From: Hyphomicrobiales bacterium
Lineage (GTDB): Bacteria; Pseudomonadota; Alphaproteobacteria; Rhizobiales; Rhizobiaceae
Assembly: GCA_900469445.1 (NCBI GenBank)
Contig: UBXM01000023.1
Location: 140,838 to 204,837, forward strand
DNA: 64,000 nucleotides
Direction of reading: 5' to 3'
Each line of letters starts with the position of its first letter. Positions within the stretch are counted from its first letter, which is position 1. A program made the translations under genes and the position numbers. Under the pieces are notes generated by a model. The model saw nothing but the letters and a program-made list of their open reading frames with translations. It made no database searches and was not told where the DNA came from. Below are positions 40,599-48,358 of the stretch, piece after piece.

Positions 40599-41425
40599 CG
40601 ACCGGCTCGTTTGTCACCTCGACGCTCCGCCACTTTGCCCTGCTGCTGATCTCAGCCTTTTCGCTTCTGCCCTTCGCGGTCATGGTATCGACCTCGATCA
40701 AACCCGCAGACGAAATCTTTTCCGACAGTGTGCGCTGGTGGCCTGAAAAACTTGCGCTGGTCGAAAACTATTCCGAGGCCTTTTCCGCCGCGCCGCTGAT
40801 GCTGTACCTGATGAACGGCATCATCGTCACCGTCGCCATCTTCTTCTTGCAGGTTCTGGTCGCCCTGCCGGCGGCCTATGCCCTGGCCAAACTGCGCTTC
40901 GTCGGCCGCCGTGTTGCCTTCGGTTTCGTACTCTTCTGCCTGCTGATCCCCTATCATGCCATCGCCGTGCCGCTGTTCATCCTTCTGTATTTCGTCGGCC
41001 TTCTGGATAGCTACAGCGCACTCGTCCTGCCCTTCACCATCTCGGTCTTCGGCATTTTCCTGATGCGCCAGTTCTTCATGGGCGTGCCGGATGATCTGGT
41101 GGATGCCGCCCGCATGGACGGAATGTCGGAACTGTCGATCGTCTGGCGGGTCATGCTGCCGGCCGCCATCCCGGCGCTCACCGCATTCGGCGTGTTCTCG
41201 GTCGTGGCGCACTGGAACGATTATTTCTGGCCGCTCGTCGCCGTATCAAGCGACAGTTACTTCACTCCGCCACTTGGCGTGATGGCATTCCGCAATGCCG
41301 AGGCCGGCAACAATTTCGGACCTCTCATGGCCGCAGCCACCATCATCGTTGCGCCGCTTCTCGCTCTCTTCCTGCTGGCCCAGCGCCGCTTCATCGAAGG
41401 CATCGCTTTTACCGGCATCAAGTAA
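40595..41425 (+). CDS. ABC importer permease 2 (UgpE/MalG-like)
   Basis: A 276-residue six-helix protein with the permease loop DLVDAARMDGMSELSIVWRVMLPAAIPALTAF. It pairs with permease 1. The last segment FIEGIAFTGIK is the typical MalG-type C-terminus. The next gene, the binding protein, begins 41 bases later behind GGAGAAC. Confidence 0.93.
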   Translation: MTTGSFVTSTLRHFALLLISAFSLLPFAVMVSTSIKPADEIFSDSVRWWPEKLALVENYSEAFSAAPLMLYLMNGIIVTVAIFFLQVLVALPAAYALAKLRFVGRRVAFGFVLFCLLIPYHAIAVPLFILLYFVGLLDSYSALVLPFTISVFGIFLMRQFFMGVPDDLVDAARMDGMSELSIVWRVMLPAAIPALTAFGVFSVVAHWNDYFWPLVAVSSDSYFTPPLGVMAFRNAEAGNNFGPLMAAATIIVAPLLALFLLAQRRFIEGIAFTGIK

Positions 41426-41466
41426 CCACCCCTCCCACTCTACCCTCTCTCACTGGAGAACAATCC

Positions 41467-42717
41467 ATGCGCATGATCCTTGCCGCCGCAGCCCTGTCGC
41501 TGACGGCATCCGTGGCGATGGCCGAAACCACCATCACCGTGCAGTATCCCTATCCGGAACTGTTCGATGAAACCCAGAAGCAGCTCGCCGAAGCCTTCAG
41601 CAAGAAACATCCCGACATCAAGGTCGAATTCCGTTCGCCCTACAAGGAATACGAGGATGCAGCGCAGCGCGTGTTGCGTGAAGGCATTACCGGCAACGTG
41701 CCGGATGTCACTTTCCAGGGCCTGAACCGCGTCCGCGTTCTGGCCGACAAGCAGATCGCGGTACCGCTCGATGACTTCATCGCCAACGAGAAGGATTTTG
41801 ACGCCGCCGGTTACCACGAAGGCATGCGTCAGGCCGGTGCGGTCAACGGCAAGGTCTATGGCCTTCCCTTCGCGATTTCGCTACCGATCGTCTATTACAA
41901 CATGGATCTGGTGAAGAAGGCCGGCCTGGATGAAAACAACCTGCCAAAAAGCTGGGATGAGATCATCGAGCTTGCCAAGAAGATCAACACCCAGGGTGAG
42001 GCCGATGGCGTGATGGCCGAATGGTCGATCACCGGCAATTGGCTGTGGCAGGCCATGGTCTTCGCCAATGGCGGCACAATGCTCACTGAAGACGAAAGCA
42101 AGGTCGCTTTTGACGGCGAAGCCGGCAAGAAGGCCATCGCCACACTCGCGCGGCTGGCAACGGAAGCCAAGTCTCCGAACATGACGGCAAACGACATGCT
42201 GGCCGCATTTTCGGCCGGCAAGATCGGCGTCATGGTCACCACCACGTCGCGCGTCAACGCCGTCACCAAGCAGGTTGGAACCAAGTTTGCGCTGAAAACC
42301 GGCGAATACCCGGACATCAAGGAAGGCGTCACCCGCCTGCCGGCCGGTGGCAACGTAGCCATCATCACGGCAAAGACCGAGGAAAAGCAGAAGGCTGCCT
42401 GGGAATTCCTGAAATTCGCGACCGGCCCGGAAGGTGGCGCGATCATGGTGAAGACCACGGGTTACATGGCGCCCAACAACAAGGCCGCCGATCTTCTCAA
42501 GGACTTCTACACCCAGAACCCGAACCAGGCCGTCGCCCTTTCCGAACTGCCTTATCTCACCGGCTGGTACGCTTTCCCGGGCGATAACGGCCTGAAGATC
42601 ACCGATGTCATCAAGGATCACATGCAGTCGATCATGGATGGCAGCCGCGCCAACGAGGCCGATGCCGTGCTCGCCGAAATGGCATCCGACACTCAGGCGC
42701 TTCTGCCGCGTCGCTGA
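41467..42717 (+). CDS. ABC importer solute-binding protein (UgpB-like family 1)
   Basis: A 416-residue periplasmic protein with a Sec signal peptide (MRMILAAAALSLTASVAMA). The mature part has family-1 features: KVEFRSPYKEYEDAAQRVL, VYGLPFAISLPIVYYNMDLVKKAGLD, and the late GWYAFPGDNGLKITDVI. UgpB-like proteins bind glycerol 3-phosphate, phosphodiesters or oligosaccharides. Adjacent metallophosphoesterase and HAD genes favour a phosphorylated substrate such as a glycerophosphodiester (inference). Confidence 0.92.
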   Translation: MRMILAAAALSLTASVAMAETTITVQYPYPELFDETQKQLAEAFSKKHPDIKVEFRSPYKEYEDAAQRVLREGITGNVPDVTFQGLNRVRVLADKQIAVPLDDFIANEKDFDAAGYHEGMRQAGAVNGKVYGLPFAISLPIVYYNMDLVKKAGLDENNLPKSWDEIIELAKKINTQGEADGVMAEWSITGNWLWQAMVFANGGTMLTEDESKVAFDGEAGKKAIATLARLATEAKSPNMTANDMLAAFSAGKIGVMVTTTSRVNAVTKQVGTKFALKTGEYPDIKEGVTRLPAGGNVAIITAKTEEKQKAAWEFLKFATGPEGGAIMVKTTGYMAPNNKAADLLKDFYTQNPNQAVALSELPYLTGWYAFPGDNGLKITDVIKDHMQSIMDGSRANEADAVLAEMASDTQALLPRR

Positions 42718-42730
42718 TCACCCGACATCA

Positions 42731-42760
42731 CGCCGCATGGCCAGTATCGGCCATGCGGCG
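42731..42760 (+). terminator. Operon-internal hairpin after the binding-protein gene
   Basis: A perfect 12-bp stem, CGCCGCATGGCC (42731-42742) with 42749-42760, and a 6-nt loop, in the gap before the metallophosphoesterase. Hairpins in this place commonly raise binding-protein mRNA over the genes that follow; no T-tract is present. Confidence 0.65.
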
Positions 42761-42785
42761 CATGACACAACAAGGACCATCCGCA

Positions 42786-43628
42786 ATGAAGCTCATTCAC
42801 CTCACCGACACGCATTTCGTACCGCAGCCCGCAACGCTTTTCGGCCTGAGCCCGCGCGATCGTTTCGATGCGGCGCTCGAAAGCATCAATGCGGATCATT
42901 CGGATGCTGATCTGGTGGTCATCACCGGCGATCTGGCCCATTGGGGCGAAGTTGCCGCTTACGAAGAACTGCAAAAGCGCATTTCGGGATTCAAGTCTCC
43001 CGTGGTGATGATGATCGGCAATCACGACGATCGCGCAGCGCTTCGCACGGTATTCCCTGATGCCATGAATGACGGCAGCGGTTTCGTTCAAGGCAGCCGC
43101 GTTGTCGATGGCCACCGCCTGATCTTCCTCGATACCAAACAGCAGGGAACCCATGCCGGCGCCTATTGCGAGGCACGGCGCGCCTGGCTGGCGGGCGAAC
43201 TGGCCAAGGGGGAAGAACCCGTTCTTCTTTTCATGCACCACCCGCCTTTCCTGACCGGCATTTCCTCGATGGACATGGTCACGCAGCAGGATGCAGATGC
43301 ACTCTGGCAGGTGCTGGAGCCGCATTCCGGCCGGATCCGTCATATTTTCCTCGGTCATGTGCACAGACCGATATTCGGAAACTGGCACGGTATTTCATTT
43401 TCTCTCATCCCCGGCCTCAATCATCAGGTGCCGCTGGTTCTCGAGCCGCATGGTGATGACATTCCCGGCAGTTATGAGCCGCCGGCCTATGCGGTGGTAT
43501 CCGTCGGAGCCGATGGTCTCGTCATCCATCTGAACTATTTCCTCGATCAGTCGCGGCGGTTCCCGCTGGACGGTTACGAGGTCAAGGGGCGGGAATACGC
43601 TCTCGGCTTTCCAGCCTCCGAAGGCTGA
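42786..43628 (+). CDS. Metallophosphoesterase (GpdQ/CpdA-type phosphodiesterase)
   Basis: A 280-residue calcineurin-like enzyme. Metal ligands are visible in order: Asp and His in LTDTHF, Asp in VITGDLAHWG, Asn-His in MMIGNHDDRAAL, His-His in LLFMHHPPFL, and the last His pair in FLGHVHRPIFG. This matches the GpdQ-type group that hydrolyses glycerophosphodiesters and other phosphodiesters; CpdA (cAMP) is the alternative. It lies 69 bases after the ABC binding-protein gene in the same operon, so it probably acts on the imported compound. Confidence 0.9.
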   Translation: MKLIHLTDTHFVPQPATLFGLSPRDRFDAALESINADHSDADLVVITGDLAHWGEVAAYEELQKRISGFKSPVVMMIGNHDDRAALRTVFPDAMNDGSGFVQGSRVVDGHRLIFLDTKQQGTHAGAYCEARRAWLAGELAKGEEPVLLFMHHPPFLTGISSMDMVTQQDADALWQVLEPHSGRIRHIFLGHVHRPIFGNWHGISFSLIPGLNHQVPLVLEPHGDDIPGSYEPPAYAVVSVGADGLVIHLNYFLDQSRRFPLDGYEVKGREYALGFPASEG

Positions 43629-43718
43629 CCCCGAACCACGCCAAAACCTCACCATCAAAAGACTGACGCAGGCAGGTGACTGTCTGCGCAGTGCCCACGC
43701 GACTGCGATAAAACTGAC

Positions 43719-44408
43719 ATGCACGAATTCCACGACATCGATGGGACCCTTTTCGATCTGGACGGCACCCTGATCAGCGGCGGCACCGCATTGCCCTGGG
43801 CCCACGACCTCATCGAAGCAAGCAAGGGACGTTTTGCAGTCGTTACCAATGACGCGGAACACACTGCCGAGGAAATCCTGTCCATGATGCAGGATGCCGG
43901 GTTGTCTGTTCCAAGGGAAATGATCGTCGCAGCAGGGGTTGAAGCCGTCCGGCTGGTTGCGGAAGAAATGCCGGGAGCAAAAATCACGATGGCAGCCAGT
44001 CGGTCGCTGCGCTCCTATGCCGAGACGCTCGGTTTGCACCTGACTGATATCAGACCCGACGTCGTGCTGATCGGACGGGATCGCCAATTTTCCTATGACA
44101 CCCTATCCTCAACTGCCAATGCTGTTCTCTCCGGCGCTGAGCTTATAATCTGCAATCCCGATCGAACGCATCCTGGTCCAGAGGGTACTGTTGTCCCGGA
44201 AACGGGAGCACTCGCGGCATCAATTCTTGCTTGTACGGGGCCGGTTCAGCATCGAGTGATCGGCAAGCCGGAGCCTGGCGTTTTCCTGGCCGGAATGAGG
44301 CTTCTCGGCACGACACCGAAACGGACCCTTATGGTCGGCGACAACCCTGAGACCGATGGCAAGGGTGCGGCCGGGTTGCAGATCAACTTTCTAAAGGTTG
44401 GCTGTTGA
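43719..44408 (+). CDS. HAD-superfamily phosphatase (NagD-like, class IIA)
   Basis: A 229-residue HAD protein: motif I FDLDGTLISGG, motif II FAVVTNDAEHTAEE, motif III Lys in VIGKPEPGVFL, and motif IV MVGDNPETDGKGAAG. The IIA cap fits a small-phosphate-ester phosphatase such as NagD. It ends soon after motif IV (INFLKVGC), about 20 residues shorter than NagD. It is 90 bases after the metallophosphoesterase and may remove phosphate from its product. Confidence 0.87.
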   Translation: MHEFHDIDGTLFDLDGTLISGGTALPWAHDLIEASKGRFAVVTNDAEHTAEEILSMMQDAGLSVPREMIVAAGVEAVRLVAEEMPGAKITMAASRSLRSYAETLGLHLTDIRPDVVLIGRDRQFSYDTLSSTANAVLSGAELIICNPDRTHPGPEGTVVPETGALAASILACTGPVQHRVIGKPEPGVFLAGMRLLGTTPKRTLMVGDNPETDGKGAAGLQINFLKVGC

Positions 44409-44567
44409 TTTTCGCTGAGCGCTGATCCGTCTGTCGATCTCGTGCGTGATGGCAAGGTTGAAGCACTGGCCTGTGACAGCAAGAGGAAAGCTCTACTGAC
44501 TAGGCCATCAAAGTGGAATTCGGTTCGTATCGCAGCAAGCGCTTGCGATCCTCAGCGAATGTGTCGC

Positions 44568-45503
44568 CTATTGATGCTGAAGCTTATCTAGCAGCAGTCC
44601 CGCACCTCGAAAGCTTGGTGGATAGATCTCGTAACGCGAGAAGCTGAGTATTTCTTTCTCCTCGTAGGCTCGCAAGAAGGCTTCATAGCCTGGCGCGATA
44701 CGGGCGAGCGCGGAAAAGATGCTCTCCGCCGTCTCACCGTTTTCCGGCAGGTAGGAGGTGACGATCAGGTCGGCGTCGATTTCGCCGATCAGTTCCGCGC
44801 CGATCGTCATGCGGCTCTTGCCCGCCGGCACGCTGTCGGTCAGCGCAACGCGCTTCATTCCCAGATCGTCCAGAACCGTGGTAAGCACGCCATATTCCTT
44901 GAGAAGCCCGAGCGTCCCGTCCCGCTCGTTGGCGATGATGGCGGAATAGGTGCCAGAAAGGAGCGTTGGCGGCAGGGATTTGCGCGCCGTCTCGATGCGT
45001 GCCTGGTACGTGGCCTCCAATTCATCGAAGCGGGACTGCTTGCCAATCCAATCTGCATAGTCCCGATAAAGATCAAAAGGTGGCCGGCCGCTTTCGGCAT
45101 CGAACATCAGTGTCGGCGCGATGCCGGAAAGCTGCTCGCGTAGTGGCCCGTAATCGCCGACATTGGCGACGATCAAGTCCGGCTTGAGTGCGCGGATACG
45201 TTCAAGATCAAGCTTGCCGTGGATCGAGGCAAGTTCGATGTCGTCGAAATCGAGCCCGAACAATTCGCGGCCGCCGCGGATGAAGGCCGTACCGTCCGGT
45301 GCAAGCCGCCCGGCGCTTGCGATCAGCGGCGCATCGAGCTCACGCGTCATGACCGTCAACGTCCAGTCGTGCAGCGACAGGATGCGCTGTGGTACATCCG
45401 GCACCTCGACCGTGTTACCGCCATGATCCGTGACATTGCGCGCAAGGGCGGAAAGCGGGAAGGCAAGTGCTGCTGCGAAAAGGGCGATGGACAAGAGGCG
45501 CAT
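44568..45503 (-). CDS. Iron-siderophore ABC binding protein (FecB-like)
   Basis: A 311-residue periplasmic protein with a signal peptide (MRLLSIALFAAALAFPLSALA). The fold is FecB/FhuD-type: VTDHGGNTVEVPDVPQRILSLHDWTLTVM and the loop GLDFDDIELASIHGKLDLERIRALKPDLIVAN. It should bring ferric citrate or a siderophore complex to the FecCD-type permeases encoded directly upstream on the same strand. Confidence 0.92.
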   Translation of the reverse strand: MRLLSIALFAAALAFPLSALARNVTDHGGNTVEVPDVPQRILSLHDWTLTVMTRELDAPLIASAGRLAPDGTAFIRGGRELFGLDFDDIELASIHGKLDLERIRALKPDLIVANVGDYGPLREQLSGIAPTLMFDAESGRPPFDLYRDYADWIGKQSRFDELEATYQARIETARKSLPPTLLSGTYSAIIANERDGTLGLLKEYGVLTTVLDDLGMKRVALTDSVPAGKSRMTIGAELIGEIDADLIVTSYLPENGETAESIFSALARIAPGYEAFLRAYEEKEILSFSRYEIYPPSFRGAGLLLDKLQHQ

Positions 45504-45512
45504 CGAAGGCTC

Positions 45513-46547
45513 CTAACGGTGAGAGCGGGACAGGCGGGCGGCGATGAGGAAAGTCAGGACCCCGGCAATCGAGATCAGAATGCCGGCAGGCACGATGACC
45601 GGCAGAAACAGCGTGCGGCCGGCCGTATCCGCCGAAATGAGGATGAGCGCGCCGATCAGCATCGTGACCGGCATCACTTCGCCAGGGCTTTCGCCGACAA
45701 GGCGGCGGGCGACGTGGGCGGCGATCAGCCCGAGAAACGAAATCGGCCCGACGGAGGCGACGACCGGGGCAACGAGCATGGCGGCAAGCAGGGTCAGCAG
45801 CAGCGACAGTTTTTTCGGCGAGGCACCGATGCCCGCAGCCTGTTCGTGGCCGAGCAGAAGCGGCATCGCCTGTCCCGAGGCAATCAGGCAGACCGGCAGC
45901 AGCACGGCCGCCCAGAGCGTAACCATGCCGGCATTGGTGGCCGAGACCGCGGTGAGCGAGCCATGCGACCATGCGAGCCAGCGGGCGAACTGCAGGATGC
46001 CGCCCTGAACCATGACGATCTCGATTGCCGCACTGAGGACGATACCGACTGCGAGCCCGATCAGGATCAGGCCTGTCGCAGAGGAAAGCCTATAGGCAAG
46101 CGTCGTGACGAGAAGGGCGGTGGCGAAGCCTCCGGCAAGGCCGAGCCAGACGAGCGCGGATGGAGCCAGGCCAAAGACTGCAGCACCGATCACGATCGCC
46201 GCCATGCTTCCCTGCGATATGCCGAGCAGGCCGGGATCGGCCAGCCCGTTACGGGCAACCACCTGAAGCAGATAGCCGGAGGCGGCAACCATCGCGCCGC
46301 CGAGAAGGGCAGCGACGATGCGCGGCCAGCGCAAATCCATGATCGGGGCCGTCTCGGCATCGGCCGTTTCCAGCGAGAGCAGCCAGCGGACGATATCTGC
46401 GGTCGAAACCGGCGTGGAGCCCAATTGCAGGGCGGCAAGGCTGGTGGCGACCAGAAGTATCAGCAACGTGGCGATGAGGGCTGCAAAACGCAGGCCGATC
46501 GGCAGATGGACGGTCCTGCCAAGCCTCAGGGTGATCTCGCGCCGCAT
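45513..46547 (-). CDS. Iron-siderophore ABC permease (FecD/FhuB-like)
   Basis: A 344-residue membrane protein with about ten helices: GLIAAHVARRLVGESPGEVMPVTMLIGALILISADTAGR is the FecCD hallmark with the coupling loop. ATG 46547 overlaps the stop of the upstream permease (TGATG), which sets the start. It forms a heterodimeric channel with it. Confidence 0.93.
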   Translation of the reverse strand: MRREITLRLGRTVHLPIGLRFAALIATLLILLVATSLAALQLGSTPVSTADIVRWLLSLETADAETAPIMDLRWPRIVAALLGGAMVAASGYLLQVVARNGLADPGLLGISQGSMAAIVIGAAVFGLAPSALVWLGLAGGFATALLVTTLAYRLSSATGLILIGLAVGIVLSAAIEIVMVQGGILQFARWLAWSHGSLTAVSATNAGMVTLWAAVLLPVCLIASGQAMPLLLGHEQAAGIGASPKKLSLLLTLLAAMLVAPVVASVGPISFLGLIAAHVARRLVGESPGEVMPVTMLIGALILISADTAGRTLFLPVIVPAGILISIAGVLTFLIAARLSRSHR

Positions 46548-47539
46548 CAGGCAATTCTCCGCCGAAGCGTCGTCAACACGATCGCCAGAAATGCGATACC
46601 TCCGCACAAGGCCATGACGGTGCCGACATGCAGCAGTTGAGGCGAAAGGAGCGTGCGCGCAGCGATATCGGCGGCAGTGACGATGATCGCTCCGATGAGC
46701 GCACAGGAGGCCATCGCGATGCGTCCGGTTTCCCCCACCAGCAAGCGGGCGATATGAGGCGCCACCAGTCCGACAAAGCCGATCGGCCCGACGACGCAGA
46801 CTGCGGAGATCGCAAGCGGGATGGCCAGCGCGAGTGCGCCATAGCGGACAATACGCGGATCGGCGCCGAGCGTTGCGGCCTGTTCGGCGCCGAGTGTCTG
46901 CAGATCAAGGGCACGGCAGAGGATGAGCGCAACACCGGTGCCGAAAATACCGATCGGCCAGAGAAAGGCGAGCGGCTGGTAGTCGAAATTGCCGATATCG
47001 CCGACAAGCCAACCCATCAGGCCGCCGAACCGGTCGGGGTCGAGCGAGATGGCGAAGGTGGTGGCCGAGGAAAACAGGGTCGCGGTCATCGTGCCGCCGA
47101 GAATGAGCGCTAGCGGATCCCGACCTCCCTGGCTGACCAGGCCGGCGGCTAGAAAGGTGACTGCTATGGCAAAGAGGCCGCCTGCCAGGGCGGGCCAGAA
47201 CAGGGCAGCACCATCAAGCCCGAAAAAATAGATGCCCAACACCGCGAAGGTCACGGCACCACTGTTGATGCCGAGCGTCGATGGCGAAACGAGGTCGTTG
47301 CGCAGGGTTTTCTGCAGCAAAAGCCCGGAGACAGCGAGCACCGCGCCTGAATATCCTGCAACCACGAGCCGGGTCAGGCGCTGCTTGACGACGACCACAT
47401 GCTGGTAATTGCGCGCGTCGTGCTCGAAAAGCGCGTCAATGACGAGACCGGGCGAGGAGAAGCGGGCGCCGGCCGTCAGATGCAGGCCGCAGAGCAGGAC
47501 AAAGGCCACAGTGAGAAGAGCGAGGCCGACCACCTTCAT
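46547..47539 (-). CDS. Iron-siderophore ABC permease (FecC-like)
   Basis: A 330-residue ten-helix protein with the FecCD signature GFVGLVAPHIARLLVGETGRIAMASCALIGAIIVTAADIAAR. The gene overlaps the ATPase gene upstream and the second permease gene downstream, so the three are tightly coupled. It is the partner of the permease at 45513. Confidence 0.93.
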   Translation of the reverse strand: MKVVGLALLTVAFVLLCGLHLTAGARFSSPGLVIDALFEHDARNYQHVVVVKQRLTRLVVAGYSGAVLAVSGLLLQKTLRNDLVSPSTLGINSGAVTFAVLGIYFFGLDGAALFWPALAGGLFAIAVTFLAAGLVSQGGRDPLALILGGTMTATLFSSATTFAISLDPDRFGGLMGWLVGDIGNFDYQPLAFLWPIGIFGTGVALILCRALDLQTLGAEQAATLGADPRIVRYGALALAIPLAISAVCVVGPIGFVGLVAPHIARLLVGETGRIAMASCALIGAIIVTAADIAARTLLSPQLLHVGTVMALCGGIAFLAIVLTTLRRRIA

Positions 47540-48336
47540 TCCAGCGCGCTTTCAGGCAGATGCACGATGGCGCGGCCGAAGGGCATGGCGACCGTGCCGA
47601 TACCGTAGACGGCAGAGATGTGGGCCGGCGTCAGCACGTCCGCAGGCGCGCCGTCAGCCACCACCCTGCCATCCGACATCAGAACGATGCGATCGGCATA
47701 GAGGCTTGCCAGCGTGAGATCATGCAGGACCGCGATCACCGATCTGCCGGCCATCGCCTGTCTGCGCGCGATGTCGAGCAGCGCATATTGGTATTTGAGG
47801 TCGAGATGGTTGGTTGGTTCGTCGAGCAGCAGGACGCGGGCATCCTGCGCCAGCGTCATCGCCATGCGGCAGCGCTGCAACTGGCCGCCGGACAATTCTC
47901 CGATCCGCCGTCCGGCAAGATCGGCAATCTCCATGGTCTGCATTGCGGTTTCAATATGCGCGCGGTCTTGCGCCGTGCCGCGGGACAGCCAGCCCTCATG
48001 AGCATAACGGCCCATGCCGACGAGATCGGCCACCAGCATGCCGTCCGGCGCCTCATTCGTCTGCGCCAACATGGCCATGTGCAGCGCGAGCGTCTTGCGG
48101 GAAAACGAGCCTACCGGTCGGTCGCCCAGCAGGACCGAGCCTTGATCGGGTGTCAGCAGCCCGGCGATGACTTTCAGGAGCGTGGACTTGCCGCATCCGT
48201 TCGGTCCGACAATGGCGACGAACTCACCCGGACGGAAGTCGAGCGACACCGATTCGAGCACAGCGCTTCCGCCATACCCGAAACTTAAGTCCTTTAGGGC
48301 GAGAACAGGTTCGCCCTTCTTTTCGTGCGATGTCAT
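47536..48336 (-). CDS. Iron-siderophore ABC ATPase (FecE/FepC-like)
   Basis: About 266 residues: Walker A GPNGCGKST, Q-loop HMAMLAQTNEAPDG, signature LSGGQLQRCRMAM, Walker B VLLLDEPTNHLDLKYQ. It powers the FecCD-type permeases, whose gene overlaps its stop. ATG 48336 follows GGCGG; a TTG at 48348 is the alternative. The TonB receptor ends about 20 bases further upstream on the same strand. Confidence 0.93.
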   Translation of the reverse strand: MTSHEKKGEPVLALKDLSFGYGGSAVLESVSLDFRPGEFVAIVGPNGCGKSTLLKVIAGLLTPDQGSVLLGDRPVGSFSRKTLALHMAMLAQTNEAPDGMLVADLVGMGRYAHEGWLSRGTAQDRAHIETAMQTMEIADLAGRRIGELSGGQLQRCRMAMTLAQDARVLLLDEPTNHLDLKYQYALLDIARRQAMAGRSVIAVLHDLTLASLYADRIVLMSDGRVVADGAPADVLTPAHISAVYGIGTVAMPFGRAIVHLPESALE

Positions 48337-48358
48337 GTCCGCCAACACGCCTGCCTGA

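Noticed and set aside
45219..46640. Plus-strand frame of over 470 codons opposite the FecB/FecD genes
   Set aside because: Composition is Arg/Gly/Asp/Gln-rich as expected for antisense of GC-rich genes; both minus-strand genes are clear iron-transport proteins.
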